From an uncultured Bacteroides sp. (lineage in GTDB: Bacteria > Bacteroidota > Bacteroidia > Bacteroidales > Bacteroidaceae), in NCBI RefSeq assembly GCF_937912035.1, contig NZ_CALDPF010000016.1:1-64000 (forward strand): DNA of 64,000 bases, given 5' to 3'. Position 1 is the first letter of the stretch; each line of letters opens with the position of its first letter. The notes below the pieces were generated by a model. The model saw nothing but the letters and a program-made list of their open reading frames with translations. It was not told the origin of the DNA and did no database searches. The position numbers were made by a program, and so were the translations under genes. This document shows, in pieces, positions 35,956 through 46,032 of the stretch.

Positions 35956-37725
35956 ATGAAAACACACATTAGTTTTAAACACATATTAGCTTTTTGTTTT
36001 TGGGGGGTATCCAATATTTTGCTTGCGGGTAATTCGCCATTTTATCCCACCGGAATTGCAGTGAGCAGTGAAGGTAAATGCTTTATTTCTGAAAAAGGAA
36101 CACGCATGGTTTCGGTATATACTGACGAAGGAGTGAAAGAAAGTATATCATATAAATTTAATGAGATTCCTACAGGTGTAGCCGTGAATGGAGATGTGAT
36201 GTATGTTACTACCTTCGAAACCCAGGGATTGCTTCATGTTATAAATATTTTAGATGGAAAAGAAATTGCTACAATGAGTACAGGCTCTGGTGCATGTAGT
36301 CCTGTAATTAACGGACAGGCAGACCGGCTGTATGTTTGTAATCAGTTTGACGATTCTGTTTCCGAAATTGATATGAAAGACAATAAGGTGTTAAGGAAGG
36401 TCAAGGTTCTGAGGGAACCTAAGTCGGCTGTTGTTAGTAAGGACGGAAAGTATCTGTTTGTGGCGAATTTCCTTCCTGCTCAAAGGGCAGATTTGGATTA
36501 TGTGGCTACCTGTGTGTCTGTAATTGATCTGGACAGTTTTACTAAGATAAAGGATATCAGACTGGCAAACGGTAGTAATGCCGCACGTGGTGTGTGTATC
36601 ACTCCCGATGGCAGATACATTTATGTTTCTCACAATTTGGGGCGTTACACAGTTCCCACATCGCAGTTACAGCAGGGTTGGATGAACACGAGTTCGTTCA
36701 GTGTGATAGATGTGGAGGCACAGAGCTATTTGGGGGAAGTACTGGTGGATGAGCCTGAACGCGGTGCGGCTGGAATATGGGGAATACAGTGTAATGATGA
36801 CAAGATATTTATTACACATTCTGGTACTCACGAGGTCAGTGTCATAGATCGAAAAGGAATGATGGATAAGTTCCTTGCATATCCGAACAAGCAAGCTCTT
36901 GAGTACGATCTTACTTTCTTGTACGGCTTGCGACAGCGTATTCCTTTGGAGGGAAACGGCCCCAGGAATTTTGTGCTAACAGACAGTAGCATAATTGTTC
37001 CGACATATTTTGCTGATGTACTGAACGTGATGGATATCAATACTTTGGATGTGAAAGGCTATAATCTGAATCCTGAAAGAGTGGAAAGCGATATAGACAA
37101 AGGGGAAAAGTACTTCAATGATGCTTCACACTGCTTCCAGAATTGGCAAAGTTGCAATGGGTGTCATCCTGGTGATGGGCGTACTGACGGTATGAACTGG
37201 GATTTGATGAATGACGGTGTCGGTAATTCCAAAAACTGCAAAAGCATGCTTTTCAGCCATGTAACACCAAGGTGTATGATTTCAGGAATTAGAGAATCAG
37301 CTGAGCTGGCAGTCAGAGCTGGATATAAGTTCATTCAGTTTTTCGATATTTCCGAAGAGGATGCGCGTTGTGTTGACGAGTACCTCAAATCTTTGAAGCC
37401 CGTCCCGAGCCCCTGGCTGGTGAATGGAGAACTTTCTGATAAGGCCAAACTTGGTAAGAAGGTTTTTGATAAGCTTAAATGTGGAGAATGTCATTCAGGT
37501 GTTTATTTTACGGACATGAAAATGCATGTTATAGGAGATGATGTGGAATTCGAGCAAGGATGGGATACTCCAACGCTGAGGGAGGTATGGCGTACGGCTC
37601 CATATTTGTTCGATGGAAGGGCTGCTACGATGCGCGAGGTTTTTGAGGTGCATAAACATGGTATTGATAAAAAAGTTTCAAAAAAGGAAATAGAGGCATT
37701 AACTGAATATGTTAATTCATTATGA
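35956..37725 (+). CDS. YVTN beta-propeller di-haem c-type cytochrome (CCP/MauG-like C-terminal half)
   Basis: 589 residues with a signal peptide (about 1-25). Residues 30-365 form a YVTN-type seven-bladed propeller (SKDGKYLFVANFLPA, TPDGRYIYVSHNLGRY). The C-terminal half has haem sites C400NGCH404 and C509GECH513. It ends with TPTLREVWRTAPYLFDGRAATMREVFEVH, the closing motif of the di-haem cytochrome c peroxidase/MauG group. It lies 15 bases after the IclR gene and overlaps the next gene by four bases. It is probably a periplasmic oxidoreductase or electron donor/acceptor working with the two HzsA-like proteins. Confidence 0.85.
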   Translation: MKTHISFKHILAFCFWGVSNILLAGNSPFYPTGIAVSSEGKCFISEKGTRMVSVYTDEGVKESISYKFNEIPTGVAVNGDVMYVTTFETQGLLHVINILDGKEIATMSTGSGACSPVINGQADRLYVCNQFDDSVSEIDMKDNKVLRKVKVLREPKSAVVSKDGKYLFVANFLPAQRADLDYVATCVSVIDLDSFTKIKDIRLANGSNAARGVCITPDGRYIYVSHNLGRYTVPTSQLQQGWMNTSSFSVIDVEAQSYLGEVLVDEPERGAAGIWGIQCNDDKIFITHSGTHEVSVIDRKGMMDKFLAYPNKQALEYDLTFLYGLRQRIPLEGNGPRNFVLTDSSIIVPTYFADVLNVMDINTLDVKGYNLNPERVESDIDKGEKYFNDASHCFQNWQSCNGCHPGDGRTDGMNWDLMNDGVGNSKNCKSMLFSHVTPRCMISGIRESAELAVRAGYKFIQFFDISEEDARCVDEYLKSLKPVPSPWLVNGELSDKAKLGKKVFDKLKCGECHSGVYFTDMKMHVIGDDVEFEQGWDTPTLREVWRTAPYLFDGRAATMREVFEVHKHGIDKKVSKKEIEALTEYVNSL

Positions 37726-38816
37726 GTTATTTTAAGAATATAGATTATAGTATATTGAAGTCTGCCGGTGATGATTTTAATGGAATGCTGAATGAAATAT
37801 TGCAGAAAATGGATACCGGATATAAAATTCTACGATTGGTTTTCTTTTCTGCTGTGGCGGACGATGATGATTATCGGGACAAACTGAACAGTTTGCGTAT
37901 CAGAGTTGGAGAGCTTTTTAAGGGGAAACTACCTATAATATCTCTGGTGCCTCAGAAACCTTTGGATGCTGGACTCGTGGTTGAGGTACATAGTTACAGA
38001 CCTGACCCGGATGAATCTCTTATCTACAAAGATTTTAACGGTTTTCCGTATGTGGTGCTGGAAAACCGCTATGGCAGATTCCTTTATGCTGGAGGTTTAC
38101 ACTCTTCTTCTGGCGATGATATATCTGCCGGTAGTGTCGGTATATTTAATGTTTTGGGAAATATATTGCGCGGTGAAGGTTTTAATGTGGATTCTATTGT
38201 CAGGCAATGGAATTATATAGGAAACATAACTTCGTTCGACGATAGTGGAAATCAGCATTACCAGATGTTTAATAACGCGCGTACGGATTTTTATTCTTCA
38301 TGGGGATGGTCCGATGGGTATCCGGCTGCTACGGGGATAGGAACATCGGGGCAAAGTGTTGTTGTGGATGCGGATGCGGTTATGTTGAAGTGTGCAGATT
38401 TTGAAATTAGGCCTATTGACAATAAATTGCAGATTGCGGCGCATGCGTATTCCGAAAATGTGTTGGAGAAAGCTGATACAGGGCTTACAACTCCGAAGTT
38501 TGAACGTGCCAAATCTCTTGGTTATGGGAATGAAAGAATGGTTTATGTCTCCGGTACGGCAGCAATACGTGGGGAGAAAAGTATTACTGACGATGTGGTT
38601 GAACAACTTCATGTGACAATGGAGAATATCCGACAGCTGACGGGCGATTCCGAAATAAAGCTATTGAGGATCTATCTGAAAAATGAGGAAGATTATGAGG
38701 TGGTACATCAGATTATGGCTGAATATCAGAATATAAGTCAGTCTTATTTGTTGGCGGATGTATGTCGTGACGAGTTACTCATAGAAATAGAGGGCGTGGC
38801 TATCGACTGTAGATAA
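37722..38816 (+). CDS. Chorismatase-like (FkbO/Hyg5/XanB2-type) RidA-fold protein
   Basis: 364 residues, cytosolic (no signal). It has the two-part layout of chorismatases. The first half holds RYGRFLYAGGLHSS and YQMFNNARTDFY...DGYPAATGIGTSG. The C-terminal half is a RidA/YjgF fold with MVYVSGTAAIRGEKSI (about 270-285), ending in ADVCRDELLIEIEGVAID with acidic residues E355/E357 in the place of the catalytic Glu. Chorismatases turn chorismate into pyruvate plus 3-hydroxybenzoate or a dihydroxycyclohexadiene acid. The start codon overlaps the previous stop (ATGA), so it belongs to the cytochrome operon. A DAHP-synthase-like gene lies 11 kb downstream in the same direction. Substrate identity is inference. 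Confidence 0.72.
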   Translation: MSYFKNIDYSILKSAGDDFNGMLNEILQKMDTGYKILRLVFFSAVADDDDYRDKLNSLRIRVGELFKGKLPIISLVPQKPLDAGLVVEVHSYRPDPDESLIYKDFNGFPYVVLENRYGRFLYAGGLHSSSGDDISAGSVGIFNVLGNILRGEGFNVDSIVRQWNYIGNITSFDDSGNQHYQMFNNARTDFYSSWGWSDGYPAATGIGTSGQSVVVDADAVMLKCADFEIRPIDNKLQIAAHAYSENVLEKADTGLTTPKFERAKSLGYGNERMVYVSGTAAIRGEKSITDDVVEQLHVTMENIRQLTGDSEIKLLRIYLKNEEDYEVVHQIMAEYQNISQSYLLADVCRDELLIEIEGVAIDCR

Positions 38817-38847
38817 TGCGATTCATTAACTTTAAAAAATAACGGAT

Positions 38848-39561
38848 ATGAGAACAGGTTTGAGTTTGAAAAATTATTTAATTGTTATGGCGGTAGCTGC
38901 CTTCGGATTTTCTTGTGCTGGAAATTCGCAGACGAAAGAAGATTCAGAAAAAAAAGTTGAGTGTAATAAAACAGAAATTAATAAAGCTATGAAGTACAGT
39001 AAAAAATTTACAAATGCCGATTTCTATAAGGACGGCAAGTTTCAGCAAGATGTGGCTATTGAAGCTATGAAAGACATGTTCAAATTCTATAACGTACCGT
39101 TCACTGATTTGATGGCGAAGGATATGTGGGTTACAGATTTTGGATTGGGAGATTTTGAAAATGTAGGTATGGGGGGTATTTTTTGGGTGAACGATCCAGA
39201 ATACAAATATTTTGCTCATGCCATATATTTGCTTCCAGGACAGATGATACCGGAACATGCTCATGTGGCTACTGAAGGATTCCCTGCCAAGCATGAATCG
39301 TGGATGGTGAATCACGGCTGGGTATATAATTTCTCGGAGATTGGCGAGGAGACTCCTAACGCTCCTGCTGTAAGTGCGGTACACGGTCCTATCAAGAGCA
39401 AGAATTATGTAGTGCAGAACGTTGGTGATGTATTAAGACTTAAGAAATTGGGTTCTTTCCATTTTATGATGGCCGGTCCTGAAGGCGCTATTGTTGATGA
39501 ATGGGCTTGTTATCACGATAATGCTGGGTTGAGATTTACTAATTCCAAAGCTTCTTTGTAA
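38848..39561 (+). CDS. Exported lipoprotein with a sugar-isomerase-type cupin domain
   Basis: 237 residues with a lipoprotein signal (FSC, Cys23). The rest is a cupin similar to D-lyxose-isomerase-like proteins: metal-binding pattern PEHAHVATEGFPAKHESW (H-x-H and E), then a late SFHFMMAGPEGAIVDEW. Such cupins are normally cytosolic; a lipid-anchored one points to a substrate met outside the inner membrane. It sits between the chorismatase-like gene and HzsA-like gene 2. It could isomerise, bind or oxidise a sugar-like or enediol compound. Confidence in the cupin fold is good, in reaction type low. Confidence 0.72.
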   Translation: MRTGLSLKNYLIVMAVAAFGFSCAGNSQTKEDSEKKVECNKTEINKAMKYSKKFTNADFYKDGKFQQDVAIEAMKDMFKFYNVPFTDLMAKDMWVTDFGLGDFENVGMGGIFWVNDPEYKYFAHAIYLLPGQMIPEHAHVATEGFPAKHESWMVNHGWVYNFSEIGEETPNAPAVSAVHGPIKSKNYVVQNVGDVLRLKKLGSFHFMMAGPEGAIVDEWACYHDNAGLRFTNSKASL

Positions 39562-39572
39562 AATGTGGTTTT

Positions 39573-42500
39573 ATGTATAGACAAATTTTTAATATAGCTT
39601 TCATTTCTTTGTTATGCGGTAGTGCTGCTCCTGCATTTGCACAAAGTGGTAAAGCATGTTCACCACCATTCATTAGCAATGAGGTGGTGGTACCTGAACT
39701 TAAAAATAATCAGGAAGCAAAGCTATTGAAGATTGATACTAAAAACTCTGATTACCTTTTGCTTGTGGCAGAACAGGGCTCTTTGGGTAGAAAAAATGAT
39801 TATGCGCTGTGGGCAAATGCTAAGGTTTGTCTGAAAGACGGATCTTCTATATGGCTGGATAAACTGGATTATACGCGTTTTCAGGCACTTAAAGGCGGAG
39901 TAAAAAAGAATATTGATTATAATGGCGACGAAATAACAATTAAAGGCAAAAAGTATAATAACGGTGTGCTTATCTGGGGTCCTGGAATGATATTGTATAA
40001 GTTGCCCAAGAATTCTGTCAGATTCGAAGCCGAGGTCGGTATTGATGACAGTTCTAATTCTGGAAGTATAAATTTTAAAGCTTATTCAATAAATAATCCG
40101 CTTATAGAAGATGAGGCGTTATTCAGTCAGCTTTTCAATCTTCACAGAAATCTGAAAGACTGGATATTGAATCCTGTGACAAACGGGTTGACTCATATCG
40201 TCAGTCTGTTGGCAGACAAGAAGTATTATTCGGAACTGTTGCGTAGTACTACCGATTATGTATCTTTCTCTAAAGAACTTCTTCAGGTTTATAATATTCA
40301 GGAGCAATTGAAGTGGGTAAATGTCGACGCTGTCAAGTTGGCTTTTGATGATATGAAGAAGTTGTCAGGATTTGATTATAAGGAGAATTCCTCAAAGCTT
40401 GACAGATTGACAGAACTGGTAAATAATGGTTTTAACGGTATATACAATGCTGACAAGCAAGCTGTTGAGAATGCTAAGGAAGCTTTAGCTTTAAAGAAAA
40501 GCATTTTGCTTTCTAACCCACTTGTCAAGAATAAGGATATTTTGGCAGTGAGGTACAAGTTAGGAGCTGAGGCCAATAGAGCTATGGCGCCACAATTGGG
40601 AACACAGTCCAATAACTGGAGCAACCAGGAATCGGCACGTCGTGGTGGGTTTGACGCTGAAATAGTTTCGCTGTCAAATATTGACGGTGATGTGAATATG
40701 ACATCTGTTTACAAACCGGATAACGGTTCATCTATTGCTGATTTGCGTATGCACTGGGATGCTGACAGGGTAATGTTTACTCAGCTTCAGGAAGACAAAA
40801 GGTGGAATGTATTCGAAGTAAAACTCGATGGAACAGGTTTCCGCAAGCTGATTGAGAATGAGGAACCTGATCTAGAGTTCTATGATGGAACATATCTGCC
40901 TGACGGAAGAATTCTTGCCATATCAAATATCGGATATCAGGGAGTGCCATGTGTGAACGGTAGTGATCAGGTTGGTAATCTTGTGCTGTATAATCCTAAG
41001 GACAAGAATCTGCGCCGTCTCACATTTGATCAGGATGCAAACTGGAATCCTGTGGTTATGGGTAACGGTCGAATCATGTATACACGTTGGGAATATACAG
41101 ACCTTACACACTATTATTCGCGTATCGTGATGCACATGAATCCTGACGGTACTGAGAACAAGGCTTTGTATGGAAGTGGTGCCATGTTTCCTAACAGTAC
41201 TTTCGATGTGCAGCCTATCCCTGGAAAAGGTTCTTCATTTGTTGGAATTATTTCCGGACATCATGGAATAGCACGTTCCGGACGTATGATAGTTTTCGAC
41301 CCAGCCAAGGGTAGAAAAAGCGTTAGTGGTATGGTACAGGAAATACCGCACCGTAACAGACCAATCAAAGAGGAAATAAAAGATCGATTAGTTGACGGAG
41401 TATGGCCTCAGTTCATCAAGCCTACTGTGATAAATGACAAATATTTTCTTGTAGCTGCTAAATTGAGTCCTACAGGATTGTGGGGACTTTATCTTGTAGA
41501 TATATTTGACAATGTTACCTGTATTATGGAAGCTGAAGGCGAAGGATTTATAAGTCCTATTCTGAGAAAAAAATCAGTAACTCCTCCGGTAATTCCTGAT
41601 CGTGTAAAACTAGACCAGAAAGAAGCTACATTCTTTATTCAGGATATTTATGAAGGAGAAGGCTTGCGTGGTATTCCTCGTGGAACAGTGAAGGAACTCA
41701 GGCTTCATGCTTACGAATATGCCTACGTAAAGACAATATCTGACCATAACTGGCACGGAATTCAGTCCGGTTGGGATATAAAGAGACTTTTGGGTACGGT
41801 TCCTGTGGAAGAGGACGGTTCTGTCATCTTCAAGGCTCCAGCTAATACTCCTATTTCAATCCAGCCTATTGATAAGGACGGTGTAGCAATACAGTGGATG
41901 CGAAGTTGGGTTACAGGTCAGCCTGGTGAGGTGGTTTCATGTATCGGATGTCATGAGGATCAAAACCAGATTGCAATACCTAAGCGCGTGATTGCATCAC
42001 AGAAGGAACCTTCTAAACTTACTCCTCCGGAAGGTGGTGTACGCTCGTTTACTTTCGATCTTGAGATACAGCCTATCCTCGACCGCGCATGTATCGCATG
42101 TCATAATGGAGAAAAAGCTTTTGATTTGAGAGGTGGTAAAAAGGATGAAAAAGGTTATGGAACATCATATCTTAACTTCCACCCTTATATACATCGTCAG
42201 GGTGGTGAAGGTGATATGGTTGTTCTTCAGCCATACGAATACCATCCTAATACCAGTGAACTGGTCCGTATGTTAAAGCGTGGACATTATAATGTCAAGC
42301 TTACAGACAAAGAATGGCGTATATTGTATAACTGGATAGATTATAACGCTCCGGACAAGGGATATTTCCTTGCCAATAAAATAGATGTGTTGCCGTATAA
42401 GGGATTCGACCAAATAGAACGCCGTAAGGAACTTACAGATAAATATGGTAACGGTGCAGGTGTCGACTGGAAAAAGGAACTCGCTGACTATGCTTCATAC

Positions 42501-43463
42501 CTGAAGAACAAGGGCGATATTACTCCTGAAATGCCTGAACCGATGAAGGAGGTTAAGGTTAAGGAACTCAAAGCCAAGGGATGGCCATTTGATGTGGCTA
42601 AAGCTTCGGAGAAACAGTCTGAAGAGGGCGAGACACGTAAAGTCGTGGAAATTGCTCCGGGAATCAAGATGACTTTTGTGCGTATCCCTGCCGGTGAATT
42701 TGTTATGGGTAGCTATAATGGTCCTTCTGATACTTATCCTACATCTAAGGTTAAGATTAGGAAGGCATTCTGGATGGCGGAACTTGAAACTACTAATGAA
42801 CAGTTTAATGTAATTTTCCCTGATCACGATAGTCGTTACGTTGACCAACAGTGGAAAGATCACGTTGTACAGGGTTATCCTGCCAACAAACCTGAACAGC
42901 CTGTGATACGTGTGAGCTATAATGACGCAATGGAATATTGTCGTAAGTTGAGCGAAAAGACAGGTCTTAATATTACGTTACCAACGGAGGCACAATGGGA
43001 ATGGGCTTGCCGTGCTGGAAGTGACAGCGATTTCTGGTTCGGTGACATGCACACAGACTTTGGTAAAAAAGAGAATCTGGCAGACAAGACAACACTCCTT
43101 TTTGCCGTGTCGGGTGTTGATCCGAAACCGATGTCTCCGTCCAGTCCTTGGTACAAGTATTATACATTCCTTCCTAAGGAAGAAAGCGTTGATGACGGTA
43201 ATCTGGTACAAGTGGGTGGTAAAATATATGAAGCTAATCCATTCGGACTTTATAATATGCATGGAAATGTTTCAGAATGGACCCGTTCTGACTATTTGCC
43301 ATATCCATATAAAGAAAACAGTAAGCAGGTAACTGAATATAAGGTTGCCCGTGGAGGTTCATATATAGAGCGTCCGAAATTCTCTACTTCTTATTCACGT
43401 AAGGGCTTCTTACCATACCAGAGAGTATTCAATGTAGGATTTAGAGTTATTATTGAGGATTGA
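39573..43463 (+). CDS. HzsA-like di-haem protein with NPCBM-like and FGE/SUMF1-like domains (copy 2)
   Basis: 1296 residues with a Sec signal (about 1-23). Residues about 38-170 look like an NPCBM carbohydrate-binding module (LLLVAEQGSLGRKNDYALWA, GVLIWGPGMILYKLP). A propeller/HzsA-like part follows (MNPDGTE, FDQDANWNP, GIPRGTVKELRLHAYEY). The haem sites are C790IGCH794 and C840IACH844, spaced by 50 residues exactly as in the copy at 30827. Residues about 1027-1296 are the FGE-like domain (IPAGEFVMGS, TEAQWEWACRAG, MHGNVSEW), again without the catalytic cysteines (VARGGSYIERPKFSTSYSRK). The extra NPCBM suggests glycan contact. It is the paralogue of copy 1, with about 190 added residues at the N terminus. 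Confidence 0.8.
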   Translation: MYRQIFNIAFISLLCGSAAPAFAQSGKACSPPFISNEVVVPELKNNQEAKLLKIDTKNSDYLLLVAEQGSLGRKNDYALWANAKVCLKDGSSIWLDKLDYTRFQALKGGVKKNIDYNGDEITIKGKKYNNGVLIWGPGMILYKLPKNSVRFEAEVGIDDSSNSGSINFKAYSINNPLIEDEALFSQLFNLHRNLKDWILNPVTNGLTHIVSLLADKKYYSELLRSTTDYVSFSKELLQVYNIQEQLKWVNVDAVKLAFDDMKKLSGFDYKENSSKLDRLTELVNNGFNGIYNADKQAVENAKEALALKKSILLSNPLVKNKDILAVRYKLGAEANRAMAPQLGTQSNNWSNQESARRGGFDAEIVSLSNIDGDVNMTSVYKPDNGSSIADLRMHWDADRVMFTQLQEDKRWNVFEVKLDGTGFRKLIENEEPDLEFYDGTYLPDGRILAISNIGYQGVPCVNGSDQVGNLVLYNPKDKNLRRLTFDQDANWNPVVMGNGRIMYTRWEYTDLTHYYSRIVMHMNPDGTENKALYGSGAMFPNSTFDVQPIPGKGSSFVGIISGHHGIARSGRMIVFDPAKGRKSVSGMVQEIPHRNRPIKEEIKDRLVDGVWPQFIKPTVINDKYFLVAAKLSPTGLWGLYLVDIFDNVTCIMEAEGEGFISPILRKKSVTPPVIPDRVKLDQKEATFFIQDIYEGEGLRGIPRGTVKELRLHAYEYAYVKTISDHNWHGIQSGWDIKRLLGTVPVEEDGSVIFKAPANTPISIQPIDKDGVAIQWMRSWVTGQPGEVVSCIGCHEDQNQIAIPKRVIASQKEPSKLTPPEGGVRSFTFDLEIQPILDRACIACHNGEKAFDLRGGKKDEKGYGTSYLNFHPYIHRQGGEGDMVVLQPYEYHPNTSELVRMLKRGHYNVKLTDKEWRILYNWIDYNAPDKGYFLANKIDVLPYKGFDQIERRKELTDKYGNGAGVDWKKELADYASYLKNKGDITPEMPEPMKEVKVKELKAKGWPFDVAKASEKQSEEGETRKVVEIAPGIKMTFVRIPAGEFVMGSYNGPSDTYPTSKVKIRKAFWMAELETTNEQFNVIFPDHDSRYVDQQWKDHVVQGYPANKPEQPVIRVSYNDAMEYCRKLSEKTGLNITLPTEAQWEWACRAGSDSDFWFGDMHTDFGKKENLADKTTLLFAVSGVDPKPMSPSSPWYKYYTFLPKEESVDDGNLVQVGGKIYEANPFGLYNMHGNVSEWTRSDYLPYPYKENSKQVTEYKVARGGSYIERPKFSTSYSRKGFLPYQRVFNVGFRVIIED

Positions 43464-43488
43464 TTATTTAGGATTGATTGTTGGGTTA

Positions 43489-43572
43489 TTCCGGTGCTTC
43501 CTGCAGATACTTCGATACTGATTAGGAAATACTGATGTAAATGAAGGTTTGCACCGGAATCTCTTTTTGTTT
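43489..43572 (+). terminator. Terminator-like long hairpin inside the operon
   Basis: ATTCCGGTGC (43489-43498) pairs perfectly with GCACCGGAAT (43551-43560). An inner TTCCT/AGGAA stem lies within, and CTCTTTTTGTTTTT follows. The large loop makes it weaker than a standard terminator. It probably lowers expression of the genes after HzsA-like gene 2, or marks an mRNA end. Confidence 0.55.
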
Positions 43573-43581
43573 TTAATTTGT

Positions 43582-46017
43582 ATGCATAAGATTTTTAATA
43601 ATATATACAGTTTTTTTTCTTCTTTCCGGGTTTCAGCAATATTATTGGTGATTTATGCGGTATTATTGGCTGTAGCCACAATTATAGAGAAGATATACGG
43701 CACCCCCGTAGCAAAAGACGTTGTGTATTATTCCCCATTGTTTTTTCTTATTCAGCTATTGCTGATTGTGAATTTCTTTGTATATAGCCACAATCATCAA
43801 TATCTGAGCATCAGACGTCCCGGTGTTGTTCTTACGCACTTGGCTTTTGTTGTAATAATAGCAGGGGCTGTTACAACCCATTTTGCCGGTAAGGAAGGTA
43901 TTCTTCATATTCGTGAAGGAGAAACGGCTGATAGCATGACTATGACAGAAAATGGGGTTAATCACATAGTTTCGCTCCCGTTTAGTGTGAGACTGGATGA
44001 TTTTGTTCTTGAACGTTATCCAGGTTCTGGTAGCCCTTCATCTTACGAAAGTTTTGTTACTGTGTCTTGTGAGGGAGTGAGTATAAAGGCCCATATCTAC
44101 ATGAATAATGTGCTTGATATCGAAGGTTACCGCTTGTTCCAGTCTTCTTTCGACAGGGACGAGCATGGCACAATACTCACAGTAAATTATGACCTTCCAG
44201 GACGTAGTATTACTTATGCCGGGTATGTAATATTATTGGCCGGATTGTTATTCTCACTTTTCGGACGTCATTCCCGTGTGATGACTTTATACCGTAAATT
44301 GTGTGTGATTCAGTCTGTAAAGGTTATGATTCCCGTTTTAATATTCCTGTCAACCTCCTTACAAGTAACAGCTTCTGAAACGAACGATTTTAAGGCTGTC
44401 ATAAATAAATATGCTATAAATCCAGCACATGCCGAGATTTTTGGTAAATTACCTCTACAGTCTCCTGGAGGTAGGATGATGCCTGTAGGAACTTTTGCAT
44501 CAGAGGTTTTGCGCAAGATACATAAATCGGACAAGTTTGGAAATCTTTCGGCCGAACAGTCTCTATTGAGTATGTTCCTTATGCCTGATGTCTGGATAAA
44601 CGTACCTTTTATAAACATCGATGACAGAAATATTGCTGAGCGCTACGGTTTGTCTATGCCATATTGTGCATTTGTTGAAGTTCTTGATTCTTTAGGTGCA
44701 TACAAACTTCAGACAGACCTTGAAGAAACCTACAGGAAAAATCCTTCTGAGAGAGATACATTCGATAAGGATTTGCTGAAACTCAACGAACAGATAAATC
44801 TTATGGATATGCTGTTGAATCGCAGAGCATTCAGAATATTCCCTTTGCCTGGTGATTCTACTCATACATGGTATTCTCCTGGAGACGATCTTACAGTTTT
44901 TTCAGGGAAAGATTCGATGTTTGTGTCACGAATATTCGACTGGTATCTTGAAGAGGTTTCATCTTCATTGAAAAGTGGTGATTGGAAGACTCCTGACGAG
45001 ATAGCTGGAATGATAGATACTTACCAACAGGCAAAGTCTATTGGTGTTGATATCTCCCACAAACGTATGGGGATTGAGGTGAAATACAATAGATTGAATG
45101 CGTTCAAGTATTGCAGGATGGGATATCTCATTTTAGGAGGTTTGTCTTTGATTCTGTCTCTATTATCGCTTATTAAACGTTTAAGATTCAGAACACTTAA
45201 ATCCATACTTTTCGTCTTTATAGTTGGAGTCTTTTTTTTACAAATGTACGGAATGTCACTCCGTTGGTATATATCTGGACATGCTCCCTGGAGCAATTCA
45301 TACGAGACAATGGTCTATGTGGCATGGGCTACCGTCTGCGCCGGATTGTTGTTCATGCGTCGCAGTTATCTGGTTTTCAGTCTTGCTATTATATTTGCCG
45401 GAGTACTTCTGTTTGTTTCCGGTCTAAACTGGATGGATCCACATATCACTCCTTTGGTTCCTGTACTTAAATCCCCTTGGCTGATGATACATGTGGCCGT
45501 TATAGTAGCTGCTTACGGTTTTTTCGGTCTCAGCTGTCTGATTGGGCTAACCAATATGTCCATAATGTCTGTATCTGTAGTAAAGAACTTTGATACTATA
45601 AATGAACTCAGCATACTGAATGAGATATCAATGTGGATAGGACTTGCACTGATGATTGCAGGAACTTTTCTTGGCGCAGTATGGGCAAACGAATCATGGG
45701 GAAGGTATTGGGGGTGGGATCCCAAAGAAACATGGGCTTTGATCACGGTTGTAATATATGCTATAGTTACGCATATACATCTTCTCAAGTCACGTATAAC
45801 AGTGTGGCTGTTCAACTTTCTTTCAGTGTTGTCAATATCAACAGTTTTGATGACATTCTTCGGAGTAAACTATTTTCTTAGCGGGATGCATTCTTACGGT
45901 CACAGTGGAGATATCTCCAGTGCCATAGTATGGGTCGTATCAGCTTTCATGGCTGTATTTATTCTGGGAATATATTCGTATATAAAAACGCACAGATATA
46001 TAAGTAATAACCTTTAA
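43582..46017 (+). CDS. Fused CcsB-CcsA (ResB-ResC) cytochrome c synthetase, System II
   Basis: 811 residues from ATG 43582; an earlier TTG lies in the hairpin. The N-terminal part is ResB-like, with membrane segments near 15-35 and 50-70 and a large soluble loop. The C-terminal part is CcsA-like, with the haem-handling WWD motif WGRYWGWDPKETWA (706-718) and His-containing segments HAPWSNSYETM and HVAVIVAAYGFFG. CcsBA exports haem and attaches it to CxxCH sites. It directly follows two of the three CxxCH protein genes of this cluster, so it is presumably the dedicated maturation enzyme. Confidence 0.93.
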   Translation: MHKIFNNIYSFFSSFRVSAILLVIYAVLLAVATIIEKIYGTPVAKDVVYYSPLFFLIQLLLIVNFFVYSHNHQYLSIRRPGVVLTHLAFVVIIAGAVTTHFAGKEGILHIREGETADSMTMTENGVNHIVSLPFSVRLDDFVLERYPGSGSPSSYESFVTVSCEGVSIKAHIYMNNVLDIEGYRLFQSSFDRDEHGTILTVNYDLPGRSITYAGYVILLAGLLFSLFGRHSRVMTLYRKLCVIQSVKVMIPVLIFLSTSLQVTASETNDFKAVINKYAINPAHAEIFGKLPLQSPGGRMMPVGTFASEVLRKIHKSDKFGNLSAEQSLLSMFLMPDVWINVPFINIDDRNIAERYGLSMPYCAFVEVLDSLGAYKLQTDLEETYRKNPSERDTFDKDLLKLNEQINLMDMLLNRRAFRIFPLPGDSTHTWYSPGDDLTVFSGKDSMFVSRIFDWYLEEVSSSLKSGDWKTPDEIAGMIDTYQQAKSIGVDISHKRMGIEVKYNRLNAFKYCRMGYLILGGLSLILSLLSLIKRLRFRTLKSILFVFIVGVFFLQMYGMSLRWYISGHAPWSNSYETMVYVAWATVCAGLLFMRRSYLVFSLAIIFAGVLLFVSGLNWMDPHITPLVPVLKSPWLMIHVAVIVAAYGFFGLSCLIGLTNMSIMSVSVVKNFDTINELSILNEISMWIGLALMIAGTFLGAVWANESWGRYWGWDPKETWALITVVIYAIVTHIHLLKSRITVWLFNFLSVLSISTVLMTFFGVNYFLSGMHSYGHSGDISSAIVWVVSAFMAVFILGIYSYIKTHRYISNNL

Positions 46018-46032
46018 AAAAGTATTAAAACC

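Noticed and set aside
30827..43463. A hydrazine-making (anammox-like) system
   Set aside because: Only the alpha-like subunit is present. There are no recognisable beta or gamma subunits and no hydrazine or nitrite-handling genes in the window.
42652..43463. Sulfatase-activating (formylglycine-generating) enzyme
   Set aside because: The cysteine pair needed for catalysis is missing, and no sulfatase gene is in the window.
43549..43581. TTG start for CcsBA
   Set aside because: It lies in the long hairpin. ATG 43582 begins directly before the first membrane segment.
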